Positions 1-8,247 of a stretch of 64,000 nt of DNA are shown in pieces. The notes below the pieces were generated by a model. That model ran no database searches and was not told where the DNA came from. It saw nothing but the letters and a program-made list of their open reading frames with translations. This stretch comes from Salinigranum marinum (GTDB lineage Archaea > Halobacteriota > Halobacteria > Halobacteriales > Haloferacaceae): contig NZ_CP100461.1 of NCBI RefSeq assembly GCF_024228675.1, positions 2,167,398 to 2,231,397 on the forward strand, written 5' to 3'. The translations under genes were made by a program, and so were the position numbers. How positions within the stretch are numbered: position 1 is the first letter of the stretch; each line of letters starts with the position of its first letter.

Positions 1-470
1 ACGTCGCAGGCGACGTCGGCGGGGCGGAGCGGCGAGCAGAAGTCGAGGTCGAACGAGTTTCCCTCGGTGGTCACGTAGTCGACTTCCAGCGCTCGACACC
101 CCGAGAGCCGGTGTTCGGAGACGTGGACGACGCTCCGCTCGAAGTCGGTCTCGCGCAGGAACGACCGCGCCTCGTCGATCCCCCCGACAGCGGTGGCAAA
201 AGAGATCCGGTCGGCGTCGGCGGCCGTCGCGAGCGGCTGGCGGAGGAGTTCGTCCGGTTCGTCCTCGGAGCCGTATCCGACGAACGATTCGGCGGCGGGG
301 TTCCGCACGGTCACGGCGTCGTAGTCGAGCGTCGGCTGGACGGTCTCCGTCGGCGACGGGGTCTCGGAGTCGCCGCCGGTGATCGTCTCGTTGCAGCCGG
401 CGACGCCCACCACGGCAACGCTCGCGGCGGCGCGGAGGAGGTCTCGTCTGGAGGCGGTGCGGAGGACCAT
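1..470 (-). CDS. Tat-exported lipoprotein, C-terminus cut by window edge
   Basis: The ATG start is at 470 and the frame stays open to the window edge, so about 156 codons are visible and the end is missing. The N-terminus has a twin-arginine motif (SRRDLLR, residues 7-13), a short hydrophobic stretch and a lipobox ending VAGC (Cys at about 26), followed by a Ser/Thr/Pro/Glu-rich linker. This is a typical haloarchaeal lipoprotein exported folded through Tat and anchored outside the membrane. The mature part has three more cysteines near its visible end and no family I recognise. It is divergent from nothing visible upstream, and the next gene downstream of its start is on the same strand at 569-847. 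Function unknown. Confidence 0.75.
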   Translation of the reverse strand, partial: MVLRTASRRDLLRAAASVAVVGVAGCNETITGGDSETPSPTETVQPTLDYDAVTVRNPAAESFVGYGSEDEPDELLRQPLATAADADRISFATAVGGIDEARSFLRETDFERSVVHVSEHRLSGCRALEVDYVTTEGNSFDLDFCSPLRPADVACD

Positions 471-568
471 GGTTCGGCCCAAAGAACCCGGACACATCAA
501 CCATCGGGTTCTCGCCGCCGGTAGGTTCGTCGCACGACCGGCATGCCTCCGCTGCCGGTCGGCGGCGG

Positions 569-847
569 TCAGACGACGGTCGACAGGAGGAAGACGGTCA
601 CGGCGATGCCGAGGAGGATGAAAAAGACGTTCTCGGCGGAGGGACGGCCGGGTTCGAGCGGCTCCGGTTCGGACTCGACGATCCCGTCGGGGCCGACCTC
701 GTCGAGACCGAACTGCCACTCGCTCTCTTCGGTCACCGTGCCGTCGGTCGGATCGGCCGCGTCAGTCGCGTCGGTGTCGGACTGCTCGTCGTCGACGCGC
801 GACCGAAAGGTGTCGTCCGTCTCGCTGTCGGGACCGGACTGTGCCAT
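569..847 (-). CDS. Small acidic single-pass membrane protein
   Basis: This 92-residue protein has a very acidic, Asp/Glu/Thr-rich N-terminal half (about residues 1-70) and one C-terminal membrane helix (about 72-92, starting ENVFFILLGI) that runs to the last residue. The core reads EWQFGLDEVGPDG, which I associate with haloarchaeal proteins of the DUF7312 type; that assignment is from memory. It lies about 70 bases downstream of pyruvate kinase on the same strand and could be co-transcribed. The likely topology is a cytoplasmic acidic domain anchored by the tail helix. No function can be assigned. Confidence 0.7.
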   Translation of the reverse strand: MAQSGPDSETDDTFRSRVDDEQSDTDATDAADPTDGTVTEESEWQFGLDEVGPDGIVESEPEPLEPGRPSAENVFFILLGIAVTVFLLSTVV

Positions 848-920
848 TGCCCCCGAGTTCGTCGTGGAACGGCAAAGGCCTACCGCACTCGGACGCGAGG
901 ATCGCCGGGCGGGGTGGCCG

Positions 921-2702
921 TCACGCCTGGCCGTTCACGATGGCTTGGCGGTCGCGGTCCTCGGTGGCGAGGATGTCGCCTTCGTAGACGATGCCGCGTT
1001 CGGCGTGGAGGGTGACGACCGTCCCGTCCTCGATCGCGTTGGGGACGGGCGCGCCCGAGATCATCGGGATGTCGAGTTCGCGGGCGACCATCGCTGGATA
1101 CCCCGTGAGGCCGGGCCTGGCGTCGACGATGGCGGCGAGTTTGCGGGCGTCGCCGTCGAACTCCCCGTCGAAGTCCGCTCCGAGGTACAACACTGCGCCC
1201 TCGGGGACGGCAGTGAGGTCGCCGTCGGAGGTCCGGTAGAGCGGGCCGGCGACCCGCCCGCCGACGATCTTCCGCCCGTTGGCGACCGATTCGGCGACAA
1301 CGTGCACTTTCAGCATGTTCGTCGTGTTCGTCTCTTCGAGTTCGGTCATCATCCCAGAGAGGATGACGATGGTGTCGCCGCTCTCTGCGACCCCGGCGTC
1401 GAGCGCCGCGGTGACCGCGTCGTCCATGACCTCGGCGGCGCTCGTGCGGTACTCGGAGAAGCGGGCGTCGATCCCCCAGGAGATGGAGAGCTGGCGGCGA
1501 ACGCGGTCTTTCGGCGTCGTCGCGATGACCGGGACGCCGGGGCGGAACTTCGCGGTCTTCCGGGCCGTGTACCCCGACTCGGACGCCGCGACGACGGCCG
1601 ACGCCCCGACGTCGCGCGCGAGGTACCGCGCCGACCGGGCGAGCGCCTCGGTTCGGGAGTCGGTGCTGGCCGTCGGGACCCGCTGTTCGCGGCTCTCGCT
1701 GTACTCCTCGCTCGCCTCGATCTCTTGGACGATCCGGGCCATCGTCTCGACGACCCGAACGGGGTGGTCGCCGACGGCCGTCTCGCCCGAGAGCATGACC
1801 GCGTCGGTGCCGTCGAGCACCGCGTTGGCGACGTCCGAGGCCTCCGCGCGCGTCGGCCGGCGCGCGTGGACCATCGAGTCGAGCATCTCGGTCGCGGTGA
1901 TGACCGGCACGCCCGCGGCCTGGCACTTGCGGATCGTGCGTTTCTGGATCATCGGCACGTCCTCCAGCGGGCACTCCACCCCTAAATCGCCGCGGGCGAC
2001 CATCACGCCGTAGGCGGCTTCGACGATCTCGTCGAGGTTCTCGACGGCACCCGCCCGTTCGATCTTCGCGATGACGGGGATCTCCGCGCCGTGCTCTTCG
2101 AGGAAGTCGGAGATGGCGTAGATGTCGCCCGCCGAGCGGATGAACGAGGCGGCGACGAAGTCGACCTCCTTCTCGGCGGCGAGTTCGAGGTTCCGGCTGT
2201 CGCCCTCGGTGATCAGGTCGATGTCGAGGTCGACGCCGGGGACGTTCACGCCCTTGCGTCCGCTGAGGTCGCCGCCGGAGTTGATACGGGCGACGACCGC
2301 GTCGCCCTCGACGCGTTCGACGGTCGCGTCGATGCGACCGTCGTCGAGCAGGATGACGTCGCCCGCCGTCGCCGCCGAGATCGAGTACGAGAGGCCGACC
2401 TCCGTCGGCGTCGCCTCGTCGCCTTCGACGAAGCGGACCTCGCTCCCGGTTTCGAGGTGGATCGGTTCCTCGAGCGGCGCGGTTCGTACCTCTGGCCCCT
2501 TGAGGTCGATCATCGCCGCCAGCGGGGTCTGGCTCTCCGCGTCGACTGCCCGGATCCGGTCGATCACCGCCGATCGGTGTTCGACGGTTCCGTGACTCGC
2601 GTTGAGCCGGGCGACCGACATTCCGGCCTCCGCGAGCGCTCCGATTGTTTCCTCGTCGTCCGACGCCGGTCCCAGCGTACAGACGATTTTCGCGTTTCTC
2701 AT
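921..2702 (-). CDS. pyk: Pyruvate kinase with C-terminal swivelling domain
   Basis: Converts phosphoenolpyruvate and ADP to pyruvate and ATP at the end of glycolysis, in the cytosol. The 593-residue protein starts MRNAKIVCTLGP; an in-frame start 69 bases upstream would only add a non-conserved tail. Visible features are the substrate-binding RLNASHG (about 31-37), DLKGPEVRT (about 64-72), MVARGDLGVE, and the active-site signature ITATEMLDSM. The C-terminal ~110 residues form an extra domain (GYPAMVARELDIPMISGAP) resembling the PEP-utiliser mobile domain of PEP synthase, but the position of the phospho-histidine is not His, so it is probably structural or regulatory. The opposing enzyme PpsA is encoded at 8248-10554. 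Confidence 0.95.
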   Translation of the reverse strand: MRNAKIVCTLGPASDDEETIGALAEAGMSVARLNASHGTVEHRSAVIDRIRAVDAESQTPLAAMIDLKGPEVRTAPLEEPIHLETGSEVRFVEGDEATPTEVGLSYSISAATAGDVILLDDGRIDATVERVEGDAVVARINSGGDLSGRKGVNVPGVDLDIDLITEGDSRNLELAAEKEVDFVAASFIRSAGDIYAISDFLEEHGAEIPVIAKIERAGAVENLDEIVEAAYGVMVARGDLGVECPLEDVPMIQKRTIRKCQAAGVPVITATEMLDSMVHARRPTRAEASDVANAVLDGTDAVMLSGETAVGDHPVRVVETMARIVQEIEASEEYSESREQRVPTASTDSRTEALARSARYLARDVGASAVVAASESGYTARKTAKFRPGVPVIATTPKDRVRRQLSISWGIDARFSEYRTSAAEVMDDAVTAALDAGVAESGDTIVILSGMMTELEETNTTNMLKVHVVAESVANGRKIVGGRVAGPLYRTSDGDLTAVPEGAVLYLGADFDGEFDGDARKLAAIVDARPGLTGYPAMVARELDIPMISGAPVPNAIEDGTVVTLHAERGIVYEGDILATEDRDRQAIVNGQA

Positions 2703-2845
2703 GCGTGCAGGTACACTCGAACAGATAAAAAGACCGGCGATGGAACCCCCGAGCGAGTAAAAGTCTCTCACGAACGCTCCGGAAACCGTGTCGTTCTCCC
2801 TCCGCGCACGTGCGGCTTATCTCCGCTGGCCGCCTTCTGATCGGT

Positions 2846-3625
2846 ATGGAGCCGGACGACTCGCCGTCCCCCGAGACCCCCCCGGCCACCGACGGTGGGG
2901 GGCTGGTACGCCCGGTATCGCCGGACGACGAGACGCCGACGTGGGCCGAGCGCAAGGCCCGAACGACGGGGCTCGCGCGGCTCACGTACGAGTACTTCGA
3001 GCGGGCGCGGTACGAGGACCAGACGCTCCGTCAGGCGTCGACGTACGTCGAACGCGACGTGCTCGGCTTCCCGACGTGGCCCCACGAGACGGTGCGAAAC
3101 GCCTCGATCGCGTCGTTTTTCGTGGGGATGATCCTCTTCCTGTCGGCGACGATGCCGCCGCACATCGGCCCGCCGGCGGACCCCTCGACGACCCCGCCGG
3201 TGATCCTGCCCGACTGGTATCTGTACTGGTCGTTCGGCCTGCTCAAACTCGACCCGCTCAACCCCGAACTCGCCGTCCTCGGCGGGCAGAAGCTCATGGC
3301 CGACCGGACGTTCGGCGTCGTCGCCAACCTGGTCGTCGTCGGCATCATCGCGATCGTTCCCTTCCTCAACAAAGGGAGCGCGCGCAGACCCGTCGAGCAG
3401 CCGTTCTGGGCCGCTGTCGGCATCGGCGGCGTCGTCTTCGCGTTCAGCATCTCCGTGCTGTCGGTCCAGAACCTCGTGCCCATGGACGCCAAGTTGCTGT
3501 TCGATCTGACGTTCCTCCTCCCGATCGTCGCGGGGATCGTCGCCTACGCGGTGCTGAAGACGATGCGCGAGGGGTACACGTACGACCTCAACCGCCGATA
3601 CTACCGCCTGCGTCCGCCGAAGTAA
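2846..3625 (+). CDS. Cytochrome b C-terminal-type (subunit IV) membrane subunit
   Basis: A 259-residue protein with an acidic N-terminal region, a stretch rich in aromatic and charged residues, then four likely membrane helices (about residues 89-108, 160-180, 193-213 and 222-240). The motif ILPDWYLYWSFGLLKL corresponds to the PEWY region of the quinol-oxidation site in cytochrome b/subunit IV, here PDWY. That is the C-terminal half of the cytochrome bc/b6f cytochrome b. The ATG at 2846 is chosen because an upstream start would add only a short non-acidic tail. No cytochrome b N-terminal, Rieske or halocyanin gene is adjacent; the neighbours are pyk (divergent) and metG (convergent). It presumably joins a quinol-oxidising complex encoded elsewhere. 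Confidence 0.85.
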   Translation: MEPDDSPSPETPPATDGGGLVRPVSPDDETPTWAERKARTTGLARLTYEYFERARYEDQTLRQASTYVERDVLGFPTWPHETVRNASIASFFVGMILFLSATMPPHIGPPADPSTTPPVILPDWYLYWSFGLLKLDPLNPELAVLGGQKLMADRTFGVVANLVVVGIIAIVPFLNKGSARRPVEQPFWAAVGIGGVVFAFSISVLSVQNLVPMDAKLLFDLTFLLPIVAGIVAYAVLKTMREGYTYDLNRRYYRLRPPK

Positions 3626-3672
3626 CGCCGCGGCGGGGTGGCGCGAGTCGACGACGAGAAGCGAGAGTGGCG

Positions 3673-5742
3673 CTACCGCACCTTCTCGCCCGGCACCGCG
3701 TCGCCGAGCGTCGTCAGGAGGTCCGCCTCCTCGCCCGCGGCCAAGAGCATCCCGTTCGACTCGACGCCGAACAGCTCCGCCTTCTCCAGGTTCGCGAGGA
3801 TCACCACGCGCTCGCCGACGAGCGCGTCGAGGTCGTGGAGCTGTTTGATGCCCGCGACGACCTGCCGCTGTTCGACGCCGATGTCGACCTCCAGGCGGGC
3901 GAGTTTGTCCGCACCCTCGATCCCTTCGGCCGCGAGAACCCGCCCCACGCGGATGTCGAGGTCCTGGAACTCGTCGAAGCTGATCCGCTCGTCGGCGAGC
4001 GGTTCGAGGTCCGCGACGGGAGCGTCGGCGTCATCCCCGGCCTCTGTCGCGTCGTCCGCGTCCGCGGCTTCGGCCTCCTCGACCCGCGCCTGGAGCTTCT
4101 CGTTCAGCTCCTCGACCCGCTCATCGGGGATCTTCTCGAACAGTTCGGTGGGCTCGCCGAACTCGTCCGCGGGCGGGGCGAGCGCGGCGGCGAGTTCGGC
4201 GTCGTGGACCGAGTCCGGCTCCGAGAGGCTCGCCCAGAGCCGCTCCATCGCGTCGGGGGCGATCGGCTCGAAGAGGACGCCGACGGCCTTCGCGATCTGG
4301 ACGCAGTCGCGGATCACCTGCGCCTTCTCGGGGTCGTCGTCGGCCAGCTTCCACGGTTCGTGACGCTGGATGTACTCGTTGCCGAACCCCGCGAGCCGGA
4401 CGGCTGCGTTCCCCGCCTGCCGGATGGAGTAGTCGTTGACGCCCGCACGGAAGTCGTCGACCGCCTCGTCGATCCGCTCGCGGACCTCCCCCGAAAGCTC
4501 GGCGTCGGGCGTCCCGCCGAACTCCCGGTACGCGAACAGCAGCGACCGGTAGAGGAAGTTACCCACGGTCCCGACGAGCTCGTTGTTGACGCGCTCGCGG
4601 AACCGGTCCCACGAGAAGTCGACGTCCTGCTGGAAGCCGCCGTTCGTCGCGAGGTAGTAGCGCAGGGGGTCGGGATGAAAGCCCTCGTCGAGGTACTCGT
4701 CGGCCCAGACGGCGCGGTCCCGGGAGGTCGAAAAGCCCTTGCCGTTGAGCGTGATGAAGCCGCTGGCCATCACGGCCCGGGGCTCGTTGAAGTCGGCTCC
4801 GTGGAGCATCGCGGGCCAAAACACCGTGTGGTGCTGGATGATGTCGCGGCCGATGACGTGGACGATCTCGCCGTCGACCTTCCACACGTCTTCCCAGTCG
4901 TACTCGTCTGCGCCGACGCGCTCTGTGTACTGCCTGGTCGAGGAGATGTACTCGATGGGCGCGTCGACCCAGACGTACAGCACGAGGTCGGTGTCCGCTT
5001 CTGGGTAGTCGATCCCCCAGTCGAGGTCGCGGGTGATACACCAGTCTTTGAGCTCGCCTTCGATCCACTCCCGGGGCTGGTTGCGGGCGTTCGACGTCCC
5101 CTCCAGCCGACCGATGAACGACTGGAGGTACTCCTGGAAGTCGGAGACGCGGAAGAATTTATGAACTCTATCGCGGTACTCGGCGGGGTTGCCCGTCAGC
5201 GTCGACGTGGGGTCTTCGATCTCACCGGGTTCGAGGTGTCGCCCACAGCCCTCGTCACACTCGTCGCCGCGGGCGTGCTCGCCGCAGTACGGACAGGTGC
5301 CCTCGACGTATCTGTCCGGAAGGGGCTGTTCTTCGACCGGGTCGAACGCGACCTTGATCTCCTTCTCGTAGACGTGGCCGCCCTCGACGAGCCGACTGAC
5401 GATGTCGGTCGTCACCGCCGTGTTGGTCTCGTCGTGGGTGTGGCCGTAGTTGTCGAACTCGACGTTGAACTTCGGGAACGTCTCCGCGTAGCGCTCGTGG
5501 TACGAGAGGGCGAACTCCTCGGGCGTGACGCCCGCCTGCTCGGCGTTGACCGCGACGGGCGTACCGTGCATATCGGACCCCGAGACGAAGGCGGTCTGCT
5601 GGCCGAGTTTCCGGAGGGCGCGTGCGTAGACGTCCCCTCCGACGTACGTCCGCAGGTGGCCGATGTGCAGGTCGCCGTTGGCGTACGGCAACCCACACGT
5701 CACCACCGCCGGACTGTCCGTGGGAAAGTCCTCGTGGCTCAT
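3673..5742 (-). CDS. metG: Methionyl-tRNA synthetase with tRNA-binding C-domain
   Basis: Charges tRNA-Met with methionine. The 689-residue protein starts at the ATG at 5742 (MSHEDFPTDSP). It shows the class I HIGH motif at residues 26-29, a zinc-knuckle insertion with Cys 150, 153, 162 and 166, and the archaeal KMSKS equivalent FSTSR at 337-341. An acidic linker rich in Asp/Ala/Glu joins the anticodon domain to a C-terminal OB-fold tRNA-binding domain (about 590-689, ISFDEFQDLDIRVGRV). In many archaea that domain is a separate protein; here it is fused. It converges on the cytochrome b-type gene with a gap of under 50 bases. Confidence 0.95.
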   Translation of the reverse strand: MSHEDFPTDSPAVVTCGLPYANGDLHIGHLRTYVGGDVYARALRKLGQQTAFVSGSDMHGTPVAVNAEQAGVTPEEFALSYHERYAETFPKFNVEFDNYGHTHDETNTAVTTDIVSRLVEGGHVYEKEIKVAFDPVEEQPLPDRYVEGTCPYCGEHARGDECDEGCGRHLEPGEIEDPTSTLTGNPAEYRDRVHKFFRVSDFQEYLQSFIGRLEGTSNARNQPREWIEGELKDWCITRDLDWGIDYPEADTDLVLYVWVDAPIEYISSTRQYTERVGADEYDWEDVWKVDGEIVHVIGRDIIQHHTVFWPAMLHGADFNEPRAVMASGFITLNGKGFSTSRDRAVWADEYLDEGFHPDPLRYYLATNGGFQQDVDFSWDRFRERVNNELVGTVGNFLYRSLLFAYREFGGTPDAELSGEVRERIDEAVDDFRAGVNDYSIRQAGNAAVRLAGFGNEYIQRHEPWKLADDDPEKAQVIRDCVQIAKAVGVLFEPIAPDAMERLWASLSEPDSVHDAELAAALAPPADEFGEPTELFEKIPDERVEELNEKLQARVEEAEAADADDATEAGDDADAPVADLEPLADERISFDEFQDLDIRVGRVLAAEGIEGADKLARLEVDIGVEQRQVVAGIKQLHDLDALVGERVVILANLEKAELFGVESNGMLLAAGEEADLLTTLGDAVPGEKVR

Positions 5743-5840
5743 GTGTTGGGTATGAAACGGGTGAGAGTCTAAAGGCCGCTGGTTTCCGAACGGCCGCGTC
5801 ACGACCGTCCATCGCGCTCGCGTCGAACCGAGCGGCCGAC

Positions 5841-6431
5841 TCAGAACAGGTAGAAGAACGCCTCGACGCCGACGATGGTCACGACGAGCCGCCCGACGCT
5901 GCCGACGAACGTCGCCAGCGCGAACTTCGCGTAGTCCTCCTCGAGCACGGAGAAGGCGTAGATCGACAGGGTGTCGGGAAAGCCCGGCACGCAGAGCGCG
6001 ATAGCGAGCCCGCCGTAGCCGTACTGCTGGGCGAGCTGGACGGTCTTCTTCTCGGACCACGCGACGACGTCGATCGGCGACCGACGCAGGGCGCGGATGA
6101 CCGGCCCGGACTCCTTGGCCTCCTGGCCGATGTGGAACGCGAAGACGCTCCCCGCGGCCTTCCCGACGCCCGACGTGAGGATGATGAGCGTCGTGTTCAC
6201 CCATCCCGGCAGCCCGAGGTTCAACGGTGCCAGCAACACGATCTCGCTCACGCCGGGGAGAGCGAAGGCGATGAGGAACGAGTAGCCGAAGATGATGCCG
6301 AGCCCCGGCCAGCCCGTCGCCGTCCGCACGAGCGAGGCGAACCACCCGCTGTCGGTGAACGCGGCCAGCAGGAGTGGGTCGGCGGCGATCGGAATCGGGG
6401 CCGCGGGGGACACGACCAAGAGTGGGGCCAC
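5841..6431 (-). CDS. VTT/DedA-type (SNARE-associated) membrane protein
   Basis: A 196-residue polytopic membrane protein. The core has the glycine/proline-rich re-entrant pattern of the VTT (YqaA/DedA-like) family: PGVSEIVLLAPLNLGLPGW, then SGVGKAAGSVFAFHIG, then a basic amphipathic segment and three further hydrophobic segments up to the C-terminus. Members are implicated in lipid scrambling or membrane homeostasis; the substrate here is not known. It lies about 100 bases upstream of metG on the same strand and could share a transcript. The region upstream (6432-6676) is divergent with the histidine kinase gene. Confidence 0.8.
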   Translation of the reverse strand: MAPLLVVSPAAPIPIAADPLLLAAFTDSGWFASLVRTATGWPGLGIIFGYSFLIAFALPGVSEIVLLAPLNLGLPGWVNTTLIILTSGVGKAAGSVFAFHIGQEAKESGPVIRALRRSPIDVVAWSEKKTVQLAQQYGYGGLAIALCVPGFPDTLSIYAFSVLEEDYAKFALATFVGSVGRLVVTIVGVEAFFYLF

Positions 6432-6676
6432 CGCCGACCTAAGTCTTGAGATTTTCCATCACCGTCGACCGACGAGTGGACCGACTGTCGTGCGGGGGCG
6501 ACACCGACCGAGGGGCGACGGCCGATTCCGGCGGCGGTGCGAGCCGACGGCGAGAGCCCCCACCGGTCGACCCGACCGCCCGAACAAGTGTTACCTGGAG
6601 AGAAATTCGCCCAAACGACTGTTTGTCGGCATCATTATATTGGCAGGCGAAATAAATAGCGTGAGCACCGACATCC

Positions 6677-8239
6677 ATGCTCCCGTCGACACGTCGCGGC
6701 ACCCTGTTGTACATCTCTGACCGCGTCGGTCACACCGAGACGTTTGTCGACATTCAGACAGACAGCGTGTTGACACGATCGGCGGCGACACTCGGCGCGG
6801 ACGGGGACGTTCCCGCGGCGGAGTGGGTCGTCGTCGACGCCGGGGTCCTCGACGCGACCCCGCCACCGTGGCTCGACTCACTCACCGGAGACGTGTACGT
6901 CCTCGCCCCGACACAGCTGTCCGTCCCCGACTGGGTGGACGACGCCGGCATCCCGGTACTCGACCCGACACTCGCGCGGCTGGTCGCGAGCGCGACGACG
7001 TCCGAAACCGGCGATACCGACGATGTTCGTGACGCCGACGCCAGCCGTGACGCCGACGCCAGCCGTGACGCCGACGCCACCGCCGCCCCGCCCGACGATA
7101 GCGCCGGTCCTCCCGACGCCACCGCCGCCGGACCGGCGGGTAACGGCTCCGCTCCCGACCCCCCCGACGCCGCGAGCACCGACGCCGCCGGTTCGGCGGC
7201 CGGAAGCTCGACCGCCGACCGCATCGACTCGCTGTCGGCGGTCCCGTTCCCCGTCGCCCTCCTCGACGGCGACGGCGTCGTCCGGCTCGTCAACCCCGCG
7301 TGGGAGGAGTTCGGCGTGGAGAACGAGCGCGATTCGGACGATGTCGACGTCGGCACGAGCTACTTCGACGCCTGCGAGCGGGGCGACGACAGGTTCTCGG
7401 CGGCGGCCGCCAAGGCCATCCGCCGCGTCATCGACGGCGAGAGCACCGGCGAGCGGGTCGAGTACCCCTGTCACGGCCAGCACGAGAAGCGATGGTTCTC
7501 GATGGGCGTCATCCCGCTCGAGGCCGATCCCGTCCGGGCGGCGGTCGTCCACTACGACGTCTCACACTACAAACAGCGGATCAACGTCCTCGACCGGGTC
7601 CTCCGGCACAACCTGCGGAACAAGGCGAACATCATCCTCGGACACGCGGCCGCGCTGGCGAGCGCGCGGGACGACGAGACGGCGACCGCGGCGACGACGA
7701 TCGGGGCGGCCGCGCGCGAACTGCTCTCGTTGAGCGAACAGGCGCGTCGCTACCGCGAGGTCAGCGCGGACGACCGCCCGACGACGCCCATCGACGTGGT
7801 GTCGGTCGTCTCGGAAGTGACCGAACGACTGAGTGACCGCCACCCGCGTGCGGTCATCGAGACGACGCTCCCCGCCGTGGCGGTCGTCCAGGGGACGCAG
7901 TCGCTCTCGCTGGTCGTCCACGAACTCGTCGAGAACGCGATCGTCCACAACGACTCACAGGACCCGTGGGTTCGGGTCGAAGTCGTCCGCGTCCACGAAG
8001 GGGGTGACGAACGGGTCTCCGTCCGCGTCGTCGACGACGGGCCGGGCATCCCCGAACAGGACCGCCGCCTCCTCACCGGCGGCCTGGAGGAACACCCGAT
8101 CCGTCACGGCTCCCAGCTCGGCGTCTGGGTCGTCAGTAGCCTCGTCACCTCGCTCGACGGGAACGTCACGGTCGAACCCCGCACGCCCCGCGGAAGCGTC
8201 GTCACCACGACGTTCCCGTGCGTGACCGTCGAGGACTGA
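6677..8239 (+). CDS. PAS-domain sensor histidine kinase
   Basis: A 520-residue soluble kinase. Residues 1-105 look like a receiver-like alpha/beta domain. An Ala/Asp/Pro-rich linker follows (110-180) with an 18-bp tandem repeat in its DNA, then a PAS domain (about 183-300). The histidine-kinase core has phospho-acceptor His311 in LDRVLRHNLRNK, the form common in haloarchaeal kinases. The ATP-binding domain shows the N-box (HELVENAIVHN), the G1 box (VVDDGPGIP) and a G2-like GSQLGVWVV. No membrane segment is visible, so it senses a cytoplasmic signal. A TATA-like element (AATAAATAG at 6651-6659) lies about 20 bases before the start. It converges on ppsA with a 9-base gap; no response regulator is adjacent. 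Confidence 0.88.
   Translation: MLPSTRRGTLLYISDRVGHTETFVDIQTDSVLTRSAATLGADGDVPAAEWVVVDAGVLDATPPPWLDSLTGDVYVLAPTQLSVPDWVDDAGIPVLDPTLARLVASATTSETGDTDDVRDADASRDADASRDADATAAPPDDSAGPPDATAAGPAGNGSAPDPPDAASTDAAGSAAGSSTADRIDSLSAVPFPVALLDGDGVVRLVNPAWEEFGVENERDSDDVDVGTSYFDACERGDDRFSAAAAKAIRRVIDGESTGERVEYPCHGQHEKRWFSMGVIPLEADPVRAAVVHYDVSHYKQRINVLDRVLRHNLRNKANIILGHAAALASARDDETATAATTIGAAARELLSLSEQARRYREVSADDRPTTPIDVVSVVSEVTERLSDRHPRAVIETTLPAVAVVQGTQSLSLVVHELVENAIVHNDSQDPWVRVEVVRVHEGGDERVSVRVVDDGPGIPEQDRRLLTGGLEEHPIRHGSQLGVWVVSSLVTSLDGNVTVEPRTPRGSVVTTTFPCVTVED
7031..7079 (+). repeat. 18-bp in-frame tandem repeat in kinase linker
   Basis: An 18-bp unit (GACGCCGACGCCAGCCGT) occurs at 7031-7048 and 7049-7066, and a third copy breaks off at 7079. 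It encodes the six-residue unit DADASR inside the disordered linker between the N-terminal domain and the PAS domain. Because the unit is a multiple of three, copy-number change would alter linker length without breaking the frame. Confidence 0.9.
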
Positions 8240-8247
8240 CGACTCTT

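Noticed and set aside
880-2985. Long Arg-rich frame on the minus strand over pyruvate kinase
   Set aside because: It is an out-of-frame shadow of the strongly GC-biased pyk gene; no family pattern.
2788-5772. 994-codon plus-strand frame through the cytochrome b-type and metG genes
   Set aside because: A shadow over metG (opposite strand), with the real metG motifs HIGH and FSTSR in the other frame.
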